Source: Bacillota bacterium
GTDB taxonomy: Bacteria > Bacillota_E > Sulfobacillia > Sulfobacillales > Sulfobacillaceae
Direction: 5' to 3'
DNA length: 12,695 bases
Assembly (NCBI GenBank): GCA_021820645.1
Contig: JAKADJ010000039.1
Span: 1 to 12,695 of the forward strand
Shown here piece by piece: positions 1 through 8,123 of this stretch. Each line of letters starts with the position of its first letter. The stretch's first letter is position 1. A model generated the notes under the pieces. The model saw only the letters and a program-made list of their open reading frames with translations. It searched no databases and was not told the DNA's origin. Made by a program: the position numbers and the translations under genes.

Positions 1-1293
1 CTCATCGGCTGCCGCCTGCCACCGCTCGGCATGCACGGTTAGGTTCATCACCTCGCGGGCCAATATGGCACCGACCCTCAGAGCCACCCAACACATCAGT
101 TGGGAGTGCAGATAGTAGTCTTGGTCCCCGCGAAACTCCCATAAGGACGCATCAGCCTGTTGCCAATGGTCCTGGACCCAATCCACCAACGCTGTAATGG
201 CCCACCAATAATCGCGGACAAACGTGCTATCTTGGCTCTCTTCCCAGTAAGCATATACGACCCACAGCAAGTCCCCCTCGATATCAAGCTGGATTTGGTC
301 GGTGGCCGCATTACCTACCCGGACTGGTCGGGAGTTTTGATGGCCCGAAAGCCATAACAAATCGCGTTCGCCGTCAATCCGGGTGCCATCCACCTGATAG
401 AATGGAGCTGAAAACGGTTTACCGACGAGATCGATGGTGTTGAACATAAATTCCAGAAAACGGCGACAACCTACTGTGTCTCCCGCCATCAGGAGGGCTT
501 CGGCGCCATAGGCGCCGTCTCGCACCCAGACAAAGCGATAATCCCATTGACGGGAATGCCCGACAATTTCGGGTAAAGACGTGGTGGCGGCTGCTAATAA
601 AGCCCCGTTGATACGATAAGTGAGCCCGCGAACGGTCAAGAGACTGCGATTGAACAGATCCTGCTGTGGCCCTTGGTAGGGAGTCTTCGGCAACGACCAA
701 AACTGATTAGTGACTGCCTCCACACGATCGGCTTGATCGGGGGTAGGTGGCGTGGGCGCCGACTCATTACCCAAGTTGGTGACGTATCTCAGGGTGATGG
801 TAACCGTCCCCGGCCCGACTTCCCACTGGTCACGGTGTGAGGATTTGTGGTGAGGCCCTGCAATGCTAAGATAAAGCCCGTCGCGGCCTTGGGGATGGGC
901 AAACCGCGCTCCGTTCTCAGTCACCTCGTAGCTTGCAATCGCATAGCCAAATCCGAAGGTTGGCCGACACGTCAAAATCAATGGAATCGGGGTCATCAGC
1001 CGCCGCCAGAAGCTAGTGGTCCCGATCGGAAGAAAATCTCGTATGGTAACACACCCTTGCTCGACTTGGTAGCGGGTCTCTAAGGTGTGGGTGTTGGTTA
1101 TATACTGTTGGACCGCACTGAAATCGGTGTCGGGCACGGTACTAAAAAACCCGCCATGGGTTTCGTCGAGAAGTCTACAAAACACGGCGTCGCCATCAAA
1201 ACGCGGAAATGGCAACCAGACCAGGATTCCGTTGGGATCGACCAGGGCTGCAGTGTAGGTATTCGACAAAAACCCGTAGTAAGAGGCCGTCAT
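1..1293 (-). CDS. GH15-family glycoside hydrolase (glucoamylase/trehalase-like), 3' end cut by window edge
   Basis: A minus-strand frame is open for 431 codons from an ATG at 1293 to position 1, with no stop, so the gene continues outside the window. Residues about 5-50 match the N-terminal beta-sandwich domain of GH15 enzymes (GFLSNTYTAALVDPNG, then LPFPRFDGDAVFCRLLD). The (alpha/alpha)6 catalytic domain follows: WDYRFVWVRDGAYG at 250-263, GHQNSRPVRVGNAATDQIQLD at about 317-337, and SLWEFRG at 383-389, where E386 is the likely general-acid glutamate. Family members cleave alpha-1,4-glucans, alpha,alpha-trehalose or related alpha-glucosides; the substrate cannot be told here. There is no signal peptide, so a cytoplasmic location is inferred. 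AAGGAGG lies just upstream, inside nfo. The start overlaps the nfo stop as ATGA, implying translational coupling. Full members are usually about 600-650 residues, so roughly the C-terminal third is missing. Confidence 0.9.
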   Translation of the reverse strand, partial: MTASYYGFLSNTYTAALVDPNGILVWLPFPRFDGDAVFCRLLDETHGGFFSTVPDTDFSAVQQYITNTHTLETRYQVEQGCVTIRDFLPIGTTSFWRRLMTPIPLILTCRPTFGFGYAIASYEVTENGARFAHPQGRDGLYLSIAGPHHKSSHRDQWEVGPGTVTITLRYVTNLGNESAPTPPTPDQADRVEAVTNQFWSLPKTPYQGPQQDLFNRSLLTVRGLTYRINGALLAAATTSLPEIVGHSRQWDYRFVWVRDGAYGAEALLMAGDTVGCRRFLEFMFNTIDLVGKPFSAPFYQVDGTRIDGERDLLWLSGHQNSRPVRVGNAATDQIQLDIEGDLLWVVYAYWEESQDSTFVRDYWWAITALVDWVQDHWQQADASLWEFRGDQDYYLHSQLMCWVALRVGAILAREVMNLTVHAERWQAAADE

Positions 1294-2132
1294 GAGAATA
1301 CCTCCTTGGCCACCGATTTCACGATGCGTAAATCCTCACCACGTGCTTTCGCAGTTTTCCCCGGCGTTTCCAGAATGAGAGGCCACTCGTACTCATCGGC
1401 GGTGCGAATGATGGCACCCAAGGCCGCTTCTGTTAAAGAACCGGTAAGAAGGGCCGCGTGACGGTCTCGCCGTGAACCCACCGGGTAGACGGTATCGTTA
1501 AGATGCACTCCGCGCACGCGTCCCAGGCCCACCGTGTGTGCCATAACTTTGCACAGCGCTTGCCAGTCATCGACGGTGCTCAACCGGTACCCAAAGGCCA
1601 TCGCATGCGCGGTATCCAACATAATGCCCACGCGCGGGGTGGGACCAATTTGATCTAAGATTGCCGCCAGTACTTCAAAGTCGCCTCCGATTTCCCTCCC
1701 CTGTCCCGAGGCGTTCTCAATTAATACGCGGCCCGGTTTGGACAAGAGATAGAGAACGGTCTTCGCAAAAGCATCGAGTGATTCCAATTCGGTGGCTCCG
1801 GCTTGCCGATGTCCGGGATGCACCACCATGTAATCCCCGGTCAACCGTTTAACCCGGATCATCTCGTCACCGAGTACCTGGTGCGCCCGGTCCCTCATCT
1901 GAGGGTCGACCGCGGCCGGATTCACAAAATACGGGGCGTGCACAAAAAGTGGCCGGAGGTTTGCGTCGGCCAGCCACCGGGCCGCCGCCCCCGGATCGGG
2001 TAGTCCTCGACTTTGTCCCCCGACAGGGCTGCGGCTAAAGATTTGGATACTATCTAGGCCCGCCAGGCGTGCTTCTTCGACGGTGTCCTGAAATCCTCTT
2101 GACATCGATACTTGGGCACCAATGCGGATCAC
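1290..2132 (-). CDS. nfo: Endonuclease IV (AP endonuclease, TIM barrel)
   Basis: This 280-residue protein has the normal length of endonuclease IV, which cuts DNA 5' of abasic sites and removes 3' blocking groups in base-excision repair using three metal ions (zinc in known members). The expected metal ligands can all be seen: H65 in VHAPYF, H105 in VVHPGH, E139 in IENASGQG, D173 and H176 in [12 protein letters not shown]210 in GVHLND, D223 and H225 in GSRRDRH, and E255 in LILETPG. The start is a GTG at 2132-2130, overlapping the pnp stop as GTGA. No good Shine-Dalgarno precedes it, so translation is probably coupled to pnp. The 3' end overlaps the GH15 start by 4 nt. Placement after pnp is unusual for Firmicutes. 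The family call is firm; the physiological link to RNA decay is unknown. Confidence 0.95.
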   Translation of the reverse strand: MIRIGAQVSMSRGFQDTVEEARLAGLDSIQIFSRSPVGGQSRGLPDPGAAARWLADANLRPLFVHAPYFVNPAAVDPQMRDRAHQVLGDEMIRVKRLTGDYMVVHPGHRQAGATELESLDAFAKTVLYLLSKPGRVLIENASGQGREIGGDFEVLAAILDQIGPTPRVGIMLDTAHAMAFGYRLSTVDDWQALCKVMAHTVGLGRVRGVHLNDTVYPVGSRRDRHAALLTGSLTEAALGAIIRTADEYEWPLILETPGKTAKARGEDLRIVKSVAKEVFS

Positions 2133-4333
2133 CGGTCCCGACGCGGGCCGTTGTCGCGCGGGCGACGGGGGCCGCTGGGACGACCGGATCCGTAACCCCT
2201 GCCTTCCTCTTTAAGATCCTGGGCTACGAACCCTTCAGGTACTGGAATGAGATCCTTGTGGGATAAGTTGATCCGTCCCGCGTGGTCGATCTCCACCACT
2301 CGAACCTTCAAGGCATCGCCTACCTTGACCACGTCTTCTACTTTGTTTACGCGTTGATGGGCTAACTGAGAAATGTGGACTAAGCCTTCTTTACCGGGGA
2401 GTACCTCCACAAAGGCCCCGAAGTTCATAAGCCGGGTCACTCGACCCTCGTAAACTTGGCCCACTTCGACGGAGCGCACCAGATCTTCGATCATCCCGAC
2501 CACGCGTTTAGCGACCTCGGCATTAATCGCTGCAATGTAGATAGTCCCGTCGTCCTGAATATCGATATCGACTTTCTTATCGCCTACTCGGGTGGCTTCA
2601 ATCATCTTATTAATAGTTTTGCCTCCGGGTCCGATTACTTCACGGATTTTTTCCGGATCGATGGTGACGGTGAGAATCCGTGGGGCATGAATCGACAGCT
2701 CCGAACGCGGTGCGGCAATCACTGCACGCATCTTATCCAAAATGTAAAGCCGTGCCTGCCGCGCTTGTTCGAGAGCTTGGGTCAAAATGGATCGGTCGAG
2801 TCCGTGAATCTTAATGTCCATCTGGATCGCCGTAATTCCCGCTTCGGTGCCGGCCACCTTAAAGTCCATGTCGCCGAGTGCATCTTCGAGCCCTTGGATG
2901 TCGGTTAAAATGGCCAAGCCTTCTTCATCTTTTACCAGACCCATGGCAATTCCCGCCACCGGTGCCTTGATGGGTACTCCTCCATCCATAAGAGCGAGGG
3001 TGCTACCACACACGGAGGCCATCGACGAAGAGCCGTTCGATTCCAAAATATCTGACACGAGCCGTAAGGTATAGGGGAACTCTGCCTCCGTGGGGATTAC
3101 GGGCTCCAAAGCCCGACCGGCCAATGCCCCATGTCCGATGGCACGGCGGTTCGGCCCTCGCATGGGTCCGGCCTCTCCGGTGGCAAACGGAGGAAAATTG
3201 TAGTGATGCATATACCGTCTGGATTCCATCTCGCCAATGCCGTCGATCATTTGTTGATCGGACAGAGGGCCGAGAGTCATGGCCGTAAGGGCTTGAGTCT
3301 GCCCTCGAGTGAAAAGTCCGGTGCCATGCACCCGGGGTAACACCCCGACCTCTACGGTGATAGGTCGTATTTCTGTGAGACCGCGACCATCGGGGCGGAT
3401 TCCTTCGCGAATAATGGCTCGCCGCACCACCTTTTTAAGGAGGGACTTCAACACCGCTGGGATGACCAACGACTGGTCTGGAAACCGCTCTATGAGCCGC
3501 TGGGTGGCGTCCTGGTTGATCGCGGCAATACGGGTCTCGCGCAGGAGTTTGTCCTCTGTGCGCATTGCATTCATGAGGGATTCTTCCGCTGCTTCACGGG
3601 CAGCTTGGACCAGGTCTGGATTGGGTAAAAACACGGGGAATTCCGATTTGGGTTTGCCTGCCTTGGCCTGAAATTCCTCGATTCCTCTAATGATGCGGCG
3701 TATTTCTTCATGACCAAATAAGATCGCATCCAGCATTTGCTGCTCGGTAAGGACGTTGGCACCAGCTTCAATCATCAAGATGGCCTCGTGAGTGCCGGCG
3801 ATCATTAACTTAAGAGCACTCTTACTGGACTCTTCGGACGTCGGGTTGGCCACCAATGTATTATCAACGAGGCCGACCTCCACCGCTCCAATGGGCCCTG
3901 CAAAGGGGATGTTGGAGATGCTGAGCGCCGCCGAGGCACCGATCATTCCAGCAACCTCGGGCGAATGGTCGTGGTCCACCGATAGGATGCTCGCCACAAC
4001 GTGCACGTCATTGCGAAAACCATCCGGGAAAAGTGGCCGGATCGGCCGGTCGGTTAGCCGTGCCGCCAAAATTGCCTGCTCACTGGGGCGCCCTTCCCGT
4101 TTAATAAAGCCGCCGGGTATTTTTCCAACCGAGTATAATCGTTCTTCAAAATCTACGGTGAGCGGAAAAAAATCAATCCCTTGACGGGGTTCACGCGACG
4201 CGACCGCAGTGACCAGCACCACGGTCTCTCCATAGCGCACCACCACCGCCCCGTTGGCTTGGCGGGCCATGCGTCCTGTTTCGAGGCTCATCGCCCGACC
4301 TCCGACGATAAATTCGGTCGTAATCGGTTCCAT
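2129..4333 (-). CDS. pnp: Polyribonucleotide nucleotidyltransferase (PNPase)
   Basis: This 734-residue protein performs phosphorolytic 3'-to-5' RNA degradation and can also add 3' tails; in bacteria it acts as a trimer. Two RNase PH-like domains are visible: the first at about 1-215 ([26 protein letters not shown]), and the second, catalytic one at about 310-540 ([50 protein letters not shown] with D488 and D490). An alpha-helical linker lies between them. A KH domain follows at about 553-614 with GPGG at 568-571, and an S1 domain at about 623-692 ([28 protein letters not shown]). A short Gly/Arg/Pro-rich basic tail closes the protein (709-734), making it slightly longer than typical 700-residue homologues. 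The ATG start has AGGAGG 12 nt upstream, a somewhat long spacing. The gene is separated from rpsO by a terminator hairpin and coupled to nfo downstream. Confidence 0.98.
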   Translation of the reverse strand: MEPITTEFIVGGRAMSLETGRMARQANGAVVVRYGETVVLVTAVASREPRQGIDFFPLTVDFEERLYSVGKIPGGFIKREGRPSEQAILAARLTDRPIRPLFPDGFRNDVHVVASILSVDHDHSPEVAGMIGASAALSISNIPFAGPIGAVEVGLVDNTLVANPTSEESSKSALKLMIAGTHEAILMIEAGANVLTEQQMLDAILFGHEEIRRIIRGIEEFQAKAGKPKSEFPVFLPNPDLVQAAREAAEESLMNAMRTEDKLLRETRIAAINQDATQRLIERFPDQSLVIPAVLKSLLKKVVRRAIIREGIRPDGRGLTEIRPITVEVGVLPRVHGTGLFTRGQTQALTAMTLGPLSDQQMIDGIGEMESRRYMHHYNFPPFATGEAGPMRGPNRRAIGHGALAGRALEPVIPTEAEFPYTLRLVSDILESNGSSSMASVCGSTLALMDGGVPIKAPVAGIAMGLVKDEEGLAILTDIQGLEDALGDMDFKVAGTEAGITAIQMDIKIHGLDRSILTQALEQARQARLYILDKMRAVIAAPRSELSIHAPRILTVTIDPEKIREVIGPGGKTINKMIEATRVGDKKVDIDIQDDGTIYIAAINAEVAKRVVGMIEDLVRSVEVGQVYEGRVTRLMNFGAFVEVLPGKEGLVHISQLAHQRVNKVEDVVKVGDALKVRVVEIDHAGRINLSHKDLIPVPEGFVAQDLKEEGRGYGSGRPSGPRRPRDNGPRRDR

Positions 4334-4406
4334 CAGTATATGTATCCTCCTGTCGTCTTCGGTAGGTCTTTAGCATCCCGCAAGGTGTGCAACCCGCCAA
4401 GTTGGG

Positions 4407-4433
4407 AAAAAGAGCGGGTTCATGCCCCGCTCT
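4407..4433 (-). terminator. Intrinsic terminator/attenuator between rpsO and pnp
   Basis: On the minus strand an 8-bp perfect stem, AGAGCGGG paired with CCCGCTCT, encloses a 7-nt loop and runs into a five-T tract followed by CCC. The upstream arm begins inside the rpsO TAG stop codon (4434-4432). The shape is that of a Rho-independent terminator. The T tract is short, so read-through into pnp is likely, because no strong promoter is visible between it and pnp. It may set the ratio of S15 to PNPase and provide a 3' end for rpsO mRNA. It closely resembles the hairpin ahead of nusA. Confidence 0.75.
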
Positions 4434-4701
4434 AACGACGTAATCCGAGTCCTTGTACTATGGCATGATACCGTGCATTATCCTTCTTCCGAAGGTAATT
4501 GAGCAGCGCACGGCGTTGACCTACCATCTGCAACAAGCCCCGTCGTGAGTGGTGATCCTTTTTGTGGGTCTTTAAATGTTCGGTCAGTTCACTAATGCGA
4601 CGACTGAGCAACGCGATTTGTACCTCCGGAGAACCGGTGTCCGTCTCGTGTTGCCGATGGGCCGCGATAATGGTTTGTTTCTGTTCATTCTGAAGTGCCA
4701 T
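4432..4701 (-). CDS. rpsO: 30S ribosomal protein S15
   Basis: This 89-residue protein is exactly the canonical length of S15, a primary 16S rRNA-binding protein of the small-subunit central domain. Diagnostic stretches are [35 protein letters not shown] and the C-terminal [24 protein letters not shown]. The ATG start is preceded by a strong AAAGGAGG Shine-Dalgarno. It lies 22 nt after the small unknown ORF, and its stop codon is the base of the terminator hairpin before pnp. The rpsO-pnp order is widely conserved in bacteria. A candidate promoter at the end of ribF could give rpsO transcription independent of the upstream operon. Confidence 0.98.
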   Translation of the reverse strand: MALQNEQKQTIIAAHRQHETDTGSPEVQIALLSRRISELTEHLKTHKKDHHSRRGLLQMVGQRRALLNYLRKKDNARYHAIVQGLGLRR

Positions 4702-4723
4702 CGCTTAGCCTCCTTTCGTTAAA

Positions 4724-4927
4724 TTAATTGGTCGGCATTGTGGCGTGGAATTCGTCCTCATCCGCCAATAATGAGAGTAATGCGTCCTGGTACGCTTGTA
4801 CCGCCGGTTGTGGCACCCCCGCGCGTCGGTAAAGATCCTCCAATTGATGTTGTAGCCGCTTAAATTGGCCCGTCACACAAATTGTTGAAATCTTGCCGAC
4901 CATATCTCGCCACAGATCGGTTTCCAT
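4724..4927 (-). CDS. Hypothetical small protein between ribF and rpsO
   Basis: I do not recognise this ORF. The frame is open from an ATG at 4966 (80 residues), but I prefer the ATG at 4927 (67 residues, starting METDLWRDM). The upstream ATG overlaps the candidate extended -10 element and has no ribosome site, while a GGGGG run lies about 8 nt ahead of the second ATG. The protein is probably soluble. It has a helical, charged middle (GQFKRLQHQLEDLYRRAG) and an acidic C-terminal part (LLSLLADEDEF), with no signal peptide, membrane segment or metal motif. It fills the space between ribF and rpsO almost completely and ends 22 nt before rpsO, which favours a real gene. It could still be a chance ORF in a leader region. 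Confidence 0.5.
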   Translation of the reverse strand: METDLWRDMVGKISTICVTGQFKRLQHQLEDLYRRAGVPQPAVQAYQDALLSLLADEDEFHATMPTN

Positions 4928-4956
4928 CGAGCTTGCCCCCAATCCACAGACAGTTA

Positions 4957-4986
4957 ATTGTAACATAGGGCGTCCGGCACGAGCAA
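4957..4986 (-). promoter_or_regulatory. Candidate internal promoter for small ORF, rpsO and pnp
   Basis: Read on the minus strand, an extended -10 element TGTTACAAT (TG at the -15 position and TACAAT, five of six bases of the consensus) lies 18 nt after TTGCTC, a weak -35 hexamer at the 3' end of ribF. A transcript would begin near 4950, about 23 nt before the preferred ATG at 4927. A 7-bp inverted repeat (AGCTTGC/GCAAGCT, 4983-4989 and 4930-4936) flanks the promoter. The reading rests on motif match only. Confidence 0.4.
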
Positions 4987-4987
4987 G

Positions 4988-5917
4988 CTATACTAAGCCT
5001 AGCAACCGTTGCCGCGCCTGTTCCACATCTTGTCCAATCTGATCCACTAAAGCCTCTTTTGTCGCAAATTTTTGTTCGGCGCGCAGGTGTGCAATAAACT
5101 CAAACTCGAGCCGTCCCGAGAACTGCCAATTACCAGGGTCGAGCACATGGATTTCAAGGACTGGGTCGATCCCCCCAAAGGTGGGTCGCACGCCCCAATT
5201 GGCCACACTCTGGTGGCGCCCTTGAGTGGTTTGCAACATCCCCGCGTAAACCCCGTAGGGGGGCATGATTTGCTCTGGTGGAGGAAGAATATTGGCGGTC
5301 GGTACACCCATGGTCCGTCCGCGGCCATCCCCGGAGACCATCTCGCCCTGTACGACAAACGGGTGGCCTAAGAGCGCTTCGGCCTCATTGACCGCCCCTC
5401 GGCGGATAAGGTCACGAATGGCGCTACTCGACACCACTCGACGGTCGCCCGCGATCGACACCGGACTTAGCACTTCAACCTGTATCGAACGGGATCGACC
5501 CCATTCTCGAATGGTGTGAGGCGTCCCGAGGCCACCAGCCCCAAACGTGAAGTTGTAGCCGACCACTACCGCTCGAGTTTTTAGGCGCTCCGCCAGATAC
5601 TCCTCTAAAAACACCAAGGGTTCGGTGGCGGCGGTGTGCTTGGTAAAGGGCACTACATCGACCCATGGCACTCCAAACCGTCCGAGGTACTCGAGTTTTA
5701 GTTCGAGCGGCGTCAATAAATAGGGCTTACCATCGGGGCGCAAGACCTGCAGCGGATGTGGATCAAAAGTCATGGCTACGAGATCCAAGTTTAATTTGTG
5801 CGCCAACTCTTGGCTTTTTGTTATAAGCTTCTGGTGACCTAAATGGACGCCATCGAAGTTTCCGATGGTGGTCACAGTGGCTCGATTGGGACGGCCTTGA
5901 TAATTAATGCGTTGCAT
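4988..5917 (-). CDS. ribF: Bifunctional riboflavin kinase / FAD synthetase
   Basis: This 309-residue enzyme makes FMN from riboflavin and ATP, then FAD from FMN and ATP, in the cytoplasm. The N-terminal adenylyltransferase domain (about 1-180) carries TIGNFDGVHLGHQKLI at 17-32 with the HLGH nucleotide-binding motif, MTFDPHPLQVL at 49-59, GYNFTFGAGGLGT at 120-132 and VSSSAIRDLI at 162-171. The C-terminal riboflavin kinase domain (about 185-305) carries GDGRGRTMGVPTANI at 196-210, YGVYAGM at 221-227, and NWGVRPTFGG with LEIHVLD at 240-260. Length and domain order are standard. The ATG lies inside the end of truB (14-nt overlap) with an AAAGGA ribosome site. No FMN riboswitch is visible nearby, consistent with constitutive expression from the operon. 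Confidence 0.97.
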   Translation of the reverse strand: MQRINYQGRPNRATVTTIGNFDGVHLGHQKLITKSQELAHKLNLDLVAMTFDPHPLQVLRPDGKPYLLTPLELKLEYLGRFGVPWVDVVPFTKHTAATEPLVFLEEYLAERLKTRAVVVGYNFTFGAGGLGTPHTIREWGRSRSIQVEVLSPVSIAGDRRVVSSSAIRDLIRRGAVNEAEALLGHPFVVQGEMVSGDGRGRTMGVPTANILPPPEQIMPPYGVYAGMLQTTQGRHQSVANWGVRPTFGGIDPVLEIHVLDPGNWQFSGRLEFEFIAHLRAEQKFATKEALVDQIGQDVEQARQRLLGLV

Positions 5918-6803
5918 AGGGATCGTCCTTTATCAGTACTTTTATGTAGCGCATCCTAAATCCATCGACTAGTGCCATGATATCACCATCTAGGGTCAAC
6001 GCAACCACGGGAGCATTAAGCCCCGGGAGTCGATTCAAGATAGCGTGTTGGCCATGTCTTACCGCCTGTTGCATACCGGGATCGATCTCCACTTGGGGAA
6101 TCGCCAAAATCTCGGCAAAGGGTTGGAGGGCCGTCATGATGACTGGAAGACCCCGGAGAGCTTCTAAGGTCCAAGCGTCTTCTTCATAAAAGCGACCCAC
6201 CCGGGTACGTTCTAACCCTTCTAAATGGGCACTGTGTCCGGTGAGAAACCCCCAATCCCTCACCATAGATCGAACGTAGGTCCCCGTACCCACCGATGCC
6301 TCAAATTGCCATTCCTGACCAGAACCTTGGATGATGTCAATGCGGTGGATTTGGACGGATCGGGGGCTCGGCCAGACTGCTTGACCTTTTCGCACCGTGG
6401 CATAAAGACGCTTTCCGCCCTGTTGGATCGCGGATACCCGGGGTGGAATTTGAATTCTCGGGCCCACTAGCCAGCGTGCGGCTTGCGTTAGTTCCCTGCC
6501 AGATGGCCAGGGTGGGCCGGAGCGACTGATTGCCTCCCCCTGGGCATCGCCCGACGTCGTACCCACCCCAAGGTGAATCCAACCTCGATAGATTTTTGGA
6601 GTCAGGTCCACCCACGGTATTAGTTTGGTGTAGCGGCCCAGGGCGCACGGCAATACGCCCTCGGCATCGGGGTCCAGGGTTCCAAGATGCCCCACGTCAC
6701 GGCAACGGAATAGGCGGCGCACCTCGGCCACTGCCGCGTGTGAAGTCATTCCTCGCGGCTTGAGCAAATTGAGAAAGCCCTCGGGTTTTATGAGGTTTAC
6801 CAT
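5904..6803 (-). CDS. truB: tRNA pseudouridine-55 synthase TruB
   Basis: This 299-residue protein isomerises U55 in the T-loop of tRNAs to pseudouridine. The catalytic aspartate is D44 in VGHLGTLDPDAEGVLP (38-52). Other family stretches are LLKPRGMTSHAAV at 13-25, KIYRGWIHLGVGTTSGDAQGE at 70-90, PPRVSAIQQGGKRLYATVRKG at 120-140, and GTGTYVRSMVRDWG at 172-185. A PUA-like C-terminal region follows. Length agrees with Bacillus-type TruB (about 300). The ATG overlaps the 3' end of the nrnA-like gene by 7 nt, with GAGGTGA immediately upstream as ribosome site. rbfA, nrnA, truB and ribF adjacent to infB is the common Firmicute arrangement. Confidence 0.97.
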   Translation of the reverse strand: MVNLIKPEGFLNLLKPRGMTSHAAVAEVRRLFRCRDVGHLGTLDPDAEGVLPCALGRYTKLIPWVDLTPKIYRGWIHLGVGTTSGDAQGEAISRSGPPWPSGRELTQAARWLVGPRIQIPPRVSAIQQGGKRLYATVRKGQAVWPSPRSVQIHRIDIIQGSGQEWQFEASVGTGTYVRSMVRDWGFLTGHSAHLEGLERTRVGRFYEEDAWTLEALRGLPVIMTALQPFAEILAIPQVEIDPGMQQAVRHGQHAILNRLPGLNAPVVALTLDGDIMALVDGFRMRYIKVLIKDDPYATH

Positions 6804-7765
6804 ATCACCTCGCGGATTGGTTTCAGTACGGCCTCCTCCGCGGCTTCAAGTGTCAACGGAACGATAGCGGCACTCGAGTACGAATGGCCTCCTCCACCGA
6901 ATTGGTGCGCCCACGCGGCCACATCAAAACAGGAGGAGCGCCAACTTACCTTAATAGCCCCGTCCGGTTCCAACTGTCTAAGCACCAGCGCAACTTCCGC
7001 GGTTTGGATCGGACGGATCCAATCGATGATGGCGTCCGCATCGGCACCGGTTGCGTTTAGGTCCTGCATTACGTCATAGGGCAACGCAACCCACACCACG
7101 CGTTGAGAAGGGGACGCCTTAACATGCGTTAGTGCCCAGCCCGCAAGGGCCGTTTCATTCCATGTCCGATGCTCCCACAGTGCTCGGTTCAACCGACCGA
7201 AGGCCGTGATGTGCCGCGCCAGCGTACTGGCAATGGATAACGATTCCGCAGAGGTCCATGGATACATGAAGGATCCGGTGTCAGTACTTAAAGACGTATA
7301 GAGCGCTTGGGCAATGGAGTCAGACACGGGATGGCCCCAATCTTCTATCATTTGATATACCAGGACGCCAGTGGCATTGGCGGTACGGTCGACCCAATTG
7401 ATGTCGCCAAATCCCGGATTACTGGCATGATGGTCGATGTTGATTAGAGTATCGCCGGCGCTCTTAACTTGGGTGGCGTTCCCGGTACGCCGAATGTCTC
7501 CGCAATCGATGGTGACAACCGCATCAAACCGGGCATCCGCTACGGTCTCCCAATTCAAAATGGTTTGGCCCTGAGTCAAAAAATGGTAGCGTTCGTCGAC
7601 CGGATCCGTAGAGACCACGCTGACGATTTTGCCTCGTTCCGCCAAAACCCGGCTCAACGCTAAGGCCGAACCCGTGGTATCGCCATCCGGGTGGACATGC
7701 ATCACGATCAATATCGTCGACGCCGCATTCAGCGCGTCCTGAACCCGCCGCATGGGATTACTCAT
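6797..7765 (-). CDS. nrnA: DHH/DHHA1 phosphoesterase, NrnA-type nanoRNase / pAp phosphatase
   Basis: This 322-residue member of the DHH superfamily has the metal-binding motifs HVHPDGDTTGS at 23-33 (H23, D27, D29), TIDCGD at 85-90 (D87), IDHHASNPG at 110-118 (the DHH triad at 111-113) and STDTGSF at 160-166 (D162). The C-terminal DHHA1 substrate domain ends with FGGGGHSYSSAA at 289-300. NrnA degrades two- to five-nucleotide RNAs and dephosphorylates 3'-phosphoadenosine 5'-phosphate; some relatives prefer cyclic dinucleotide products, so exact substrate preference is inferred. The ATG overlaps the rbfA stop by 8 nt and has only a weak ribosome site, pointing to coupled translation. The position between rbfA and truB is typical of Firmicutes. 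Confidence 0.93.
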   Translation of the reverse strand: MSNPMRRVQDALNAASTILIVMHVHPDGDTTGSALALSRVLAERGKIVSVVSTDPVDERYHFLTQGQTILNWETVADARFDAVVTIDCGDIRRTGNATQVKSAGDTLINIDHHASNPGFGDINWVDRTANATGVLVYQMIEDWGHPVSDSIAQALYTSLSTDTGSFMYPWTSAESLSIASTLARHITAFGRLNRALWEHRTWNETALAGWALTHVKASPSQRVVWVALPYDVMQDLNATGADADAIIDWIRPIQTAEVALVLRQLEPDGAIKVSWRSSCFDVAAWAHQFGGGGHSYSSAAIVPLTLEAAEEAVLKPIREVIW

Positions 7766-8108
7766 CGTGGTCCGATACGGTCTTCATGAGGCGCTGAATA
7801 TGAAGACTTTCTACGATGGAGTTATCTAAGCGGAAGTCCAGTTGCGGTGCATGCCGTAACCCGAGACGACGCGCCACCTCGCCTCGTAAAAAGCTCGAGG
7901 CGCTCTTTAGCCCTTCCAACGAGTCACGAGCGGTGTCAGGAGTGCCAAGCACACTCACAAAGACCTTGGCCCACCCCAAATCACGACTCACGTCAATATG
8001 GGTGATGCTAACAAATCCGACGCGTGGGTCCTTGACCTCGGTTTGGATCATGGATCCGAGCTCTTGTTGCATCATCTGACCCACCCGTTCTGCGCGCGCC
8101 TGATTCAT
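7758..8108 (-). CDS. rbfA: 30S ribosome-binding factor A
   Basis: This 116-residue protein has the size and pattern of RbfA, a KH-fold factor that binds immature 30S subunits near the 5' end of 16S rRNA and helps late maturation and cold adaptation. Diagnostic regions are the N-terminal RAERVGQMMQQELGSMI, DPRVGFVSITHIDVSRDLGWAKVFVSVLG in the middle, and LRGEVARRLGLRHAPQLDFRLDNSIVESLHI toward the C-terminus. The ATG has a GGAGG ribosome site and begins 15 nt after the infB stop. Its 3' end overlaps the nrnA-type gene. The infB-rbfA pairing is very widely conserved. Confidence 0.96.
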   Translation of the reverse strand: MNQARAERVGQMMQQELGSMIQTEVKDPRVGFVSITHIDVSRDLGWAKVFVSVLGTPDTARDSLEGLKSASSFLRGEVARRLGLRHAPQLDFRLDNSIVESLHIQRLMKTVSDHDE

Positions 8109-8123
8109 GGCCGATCGCCTCCA

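Noticed and set aside
4928..4966. Use of the ATG at 4966 as the start of the small ORF before rpsO.
   Set aside because: It has no ribosome site and overlaps the candidate extended -10 element; the ATG at 4927 has a G-rich site upstream. Not excluded if transcription comes only from ribF.
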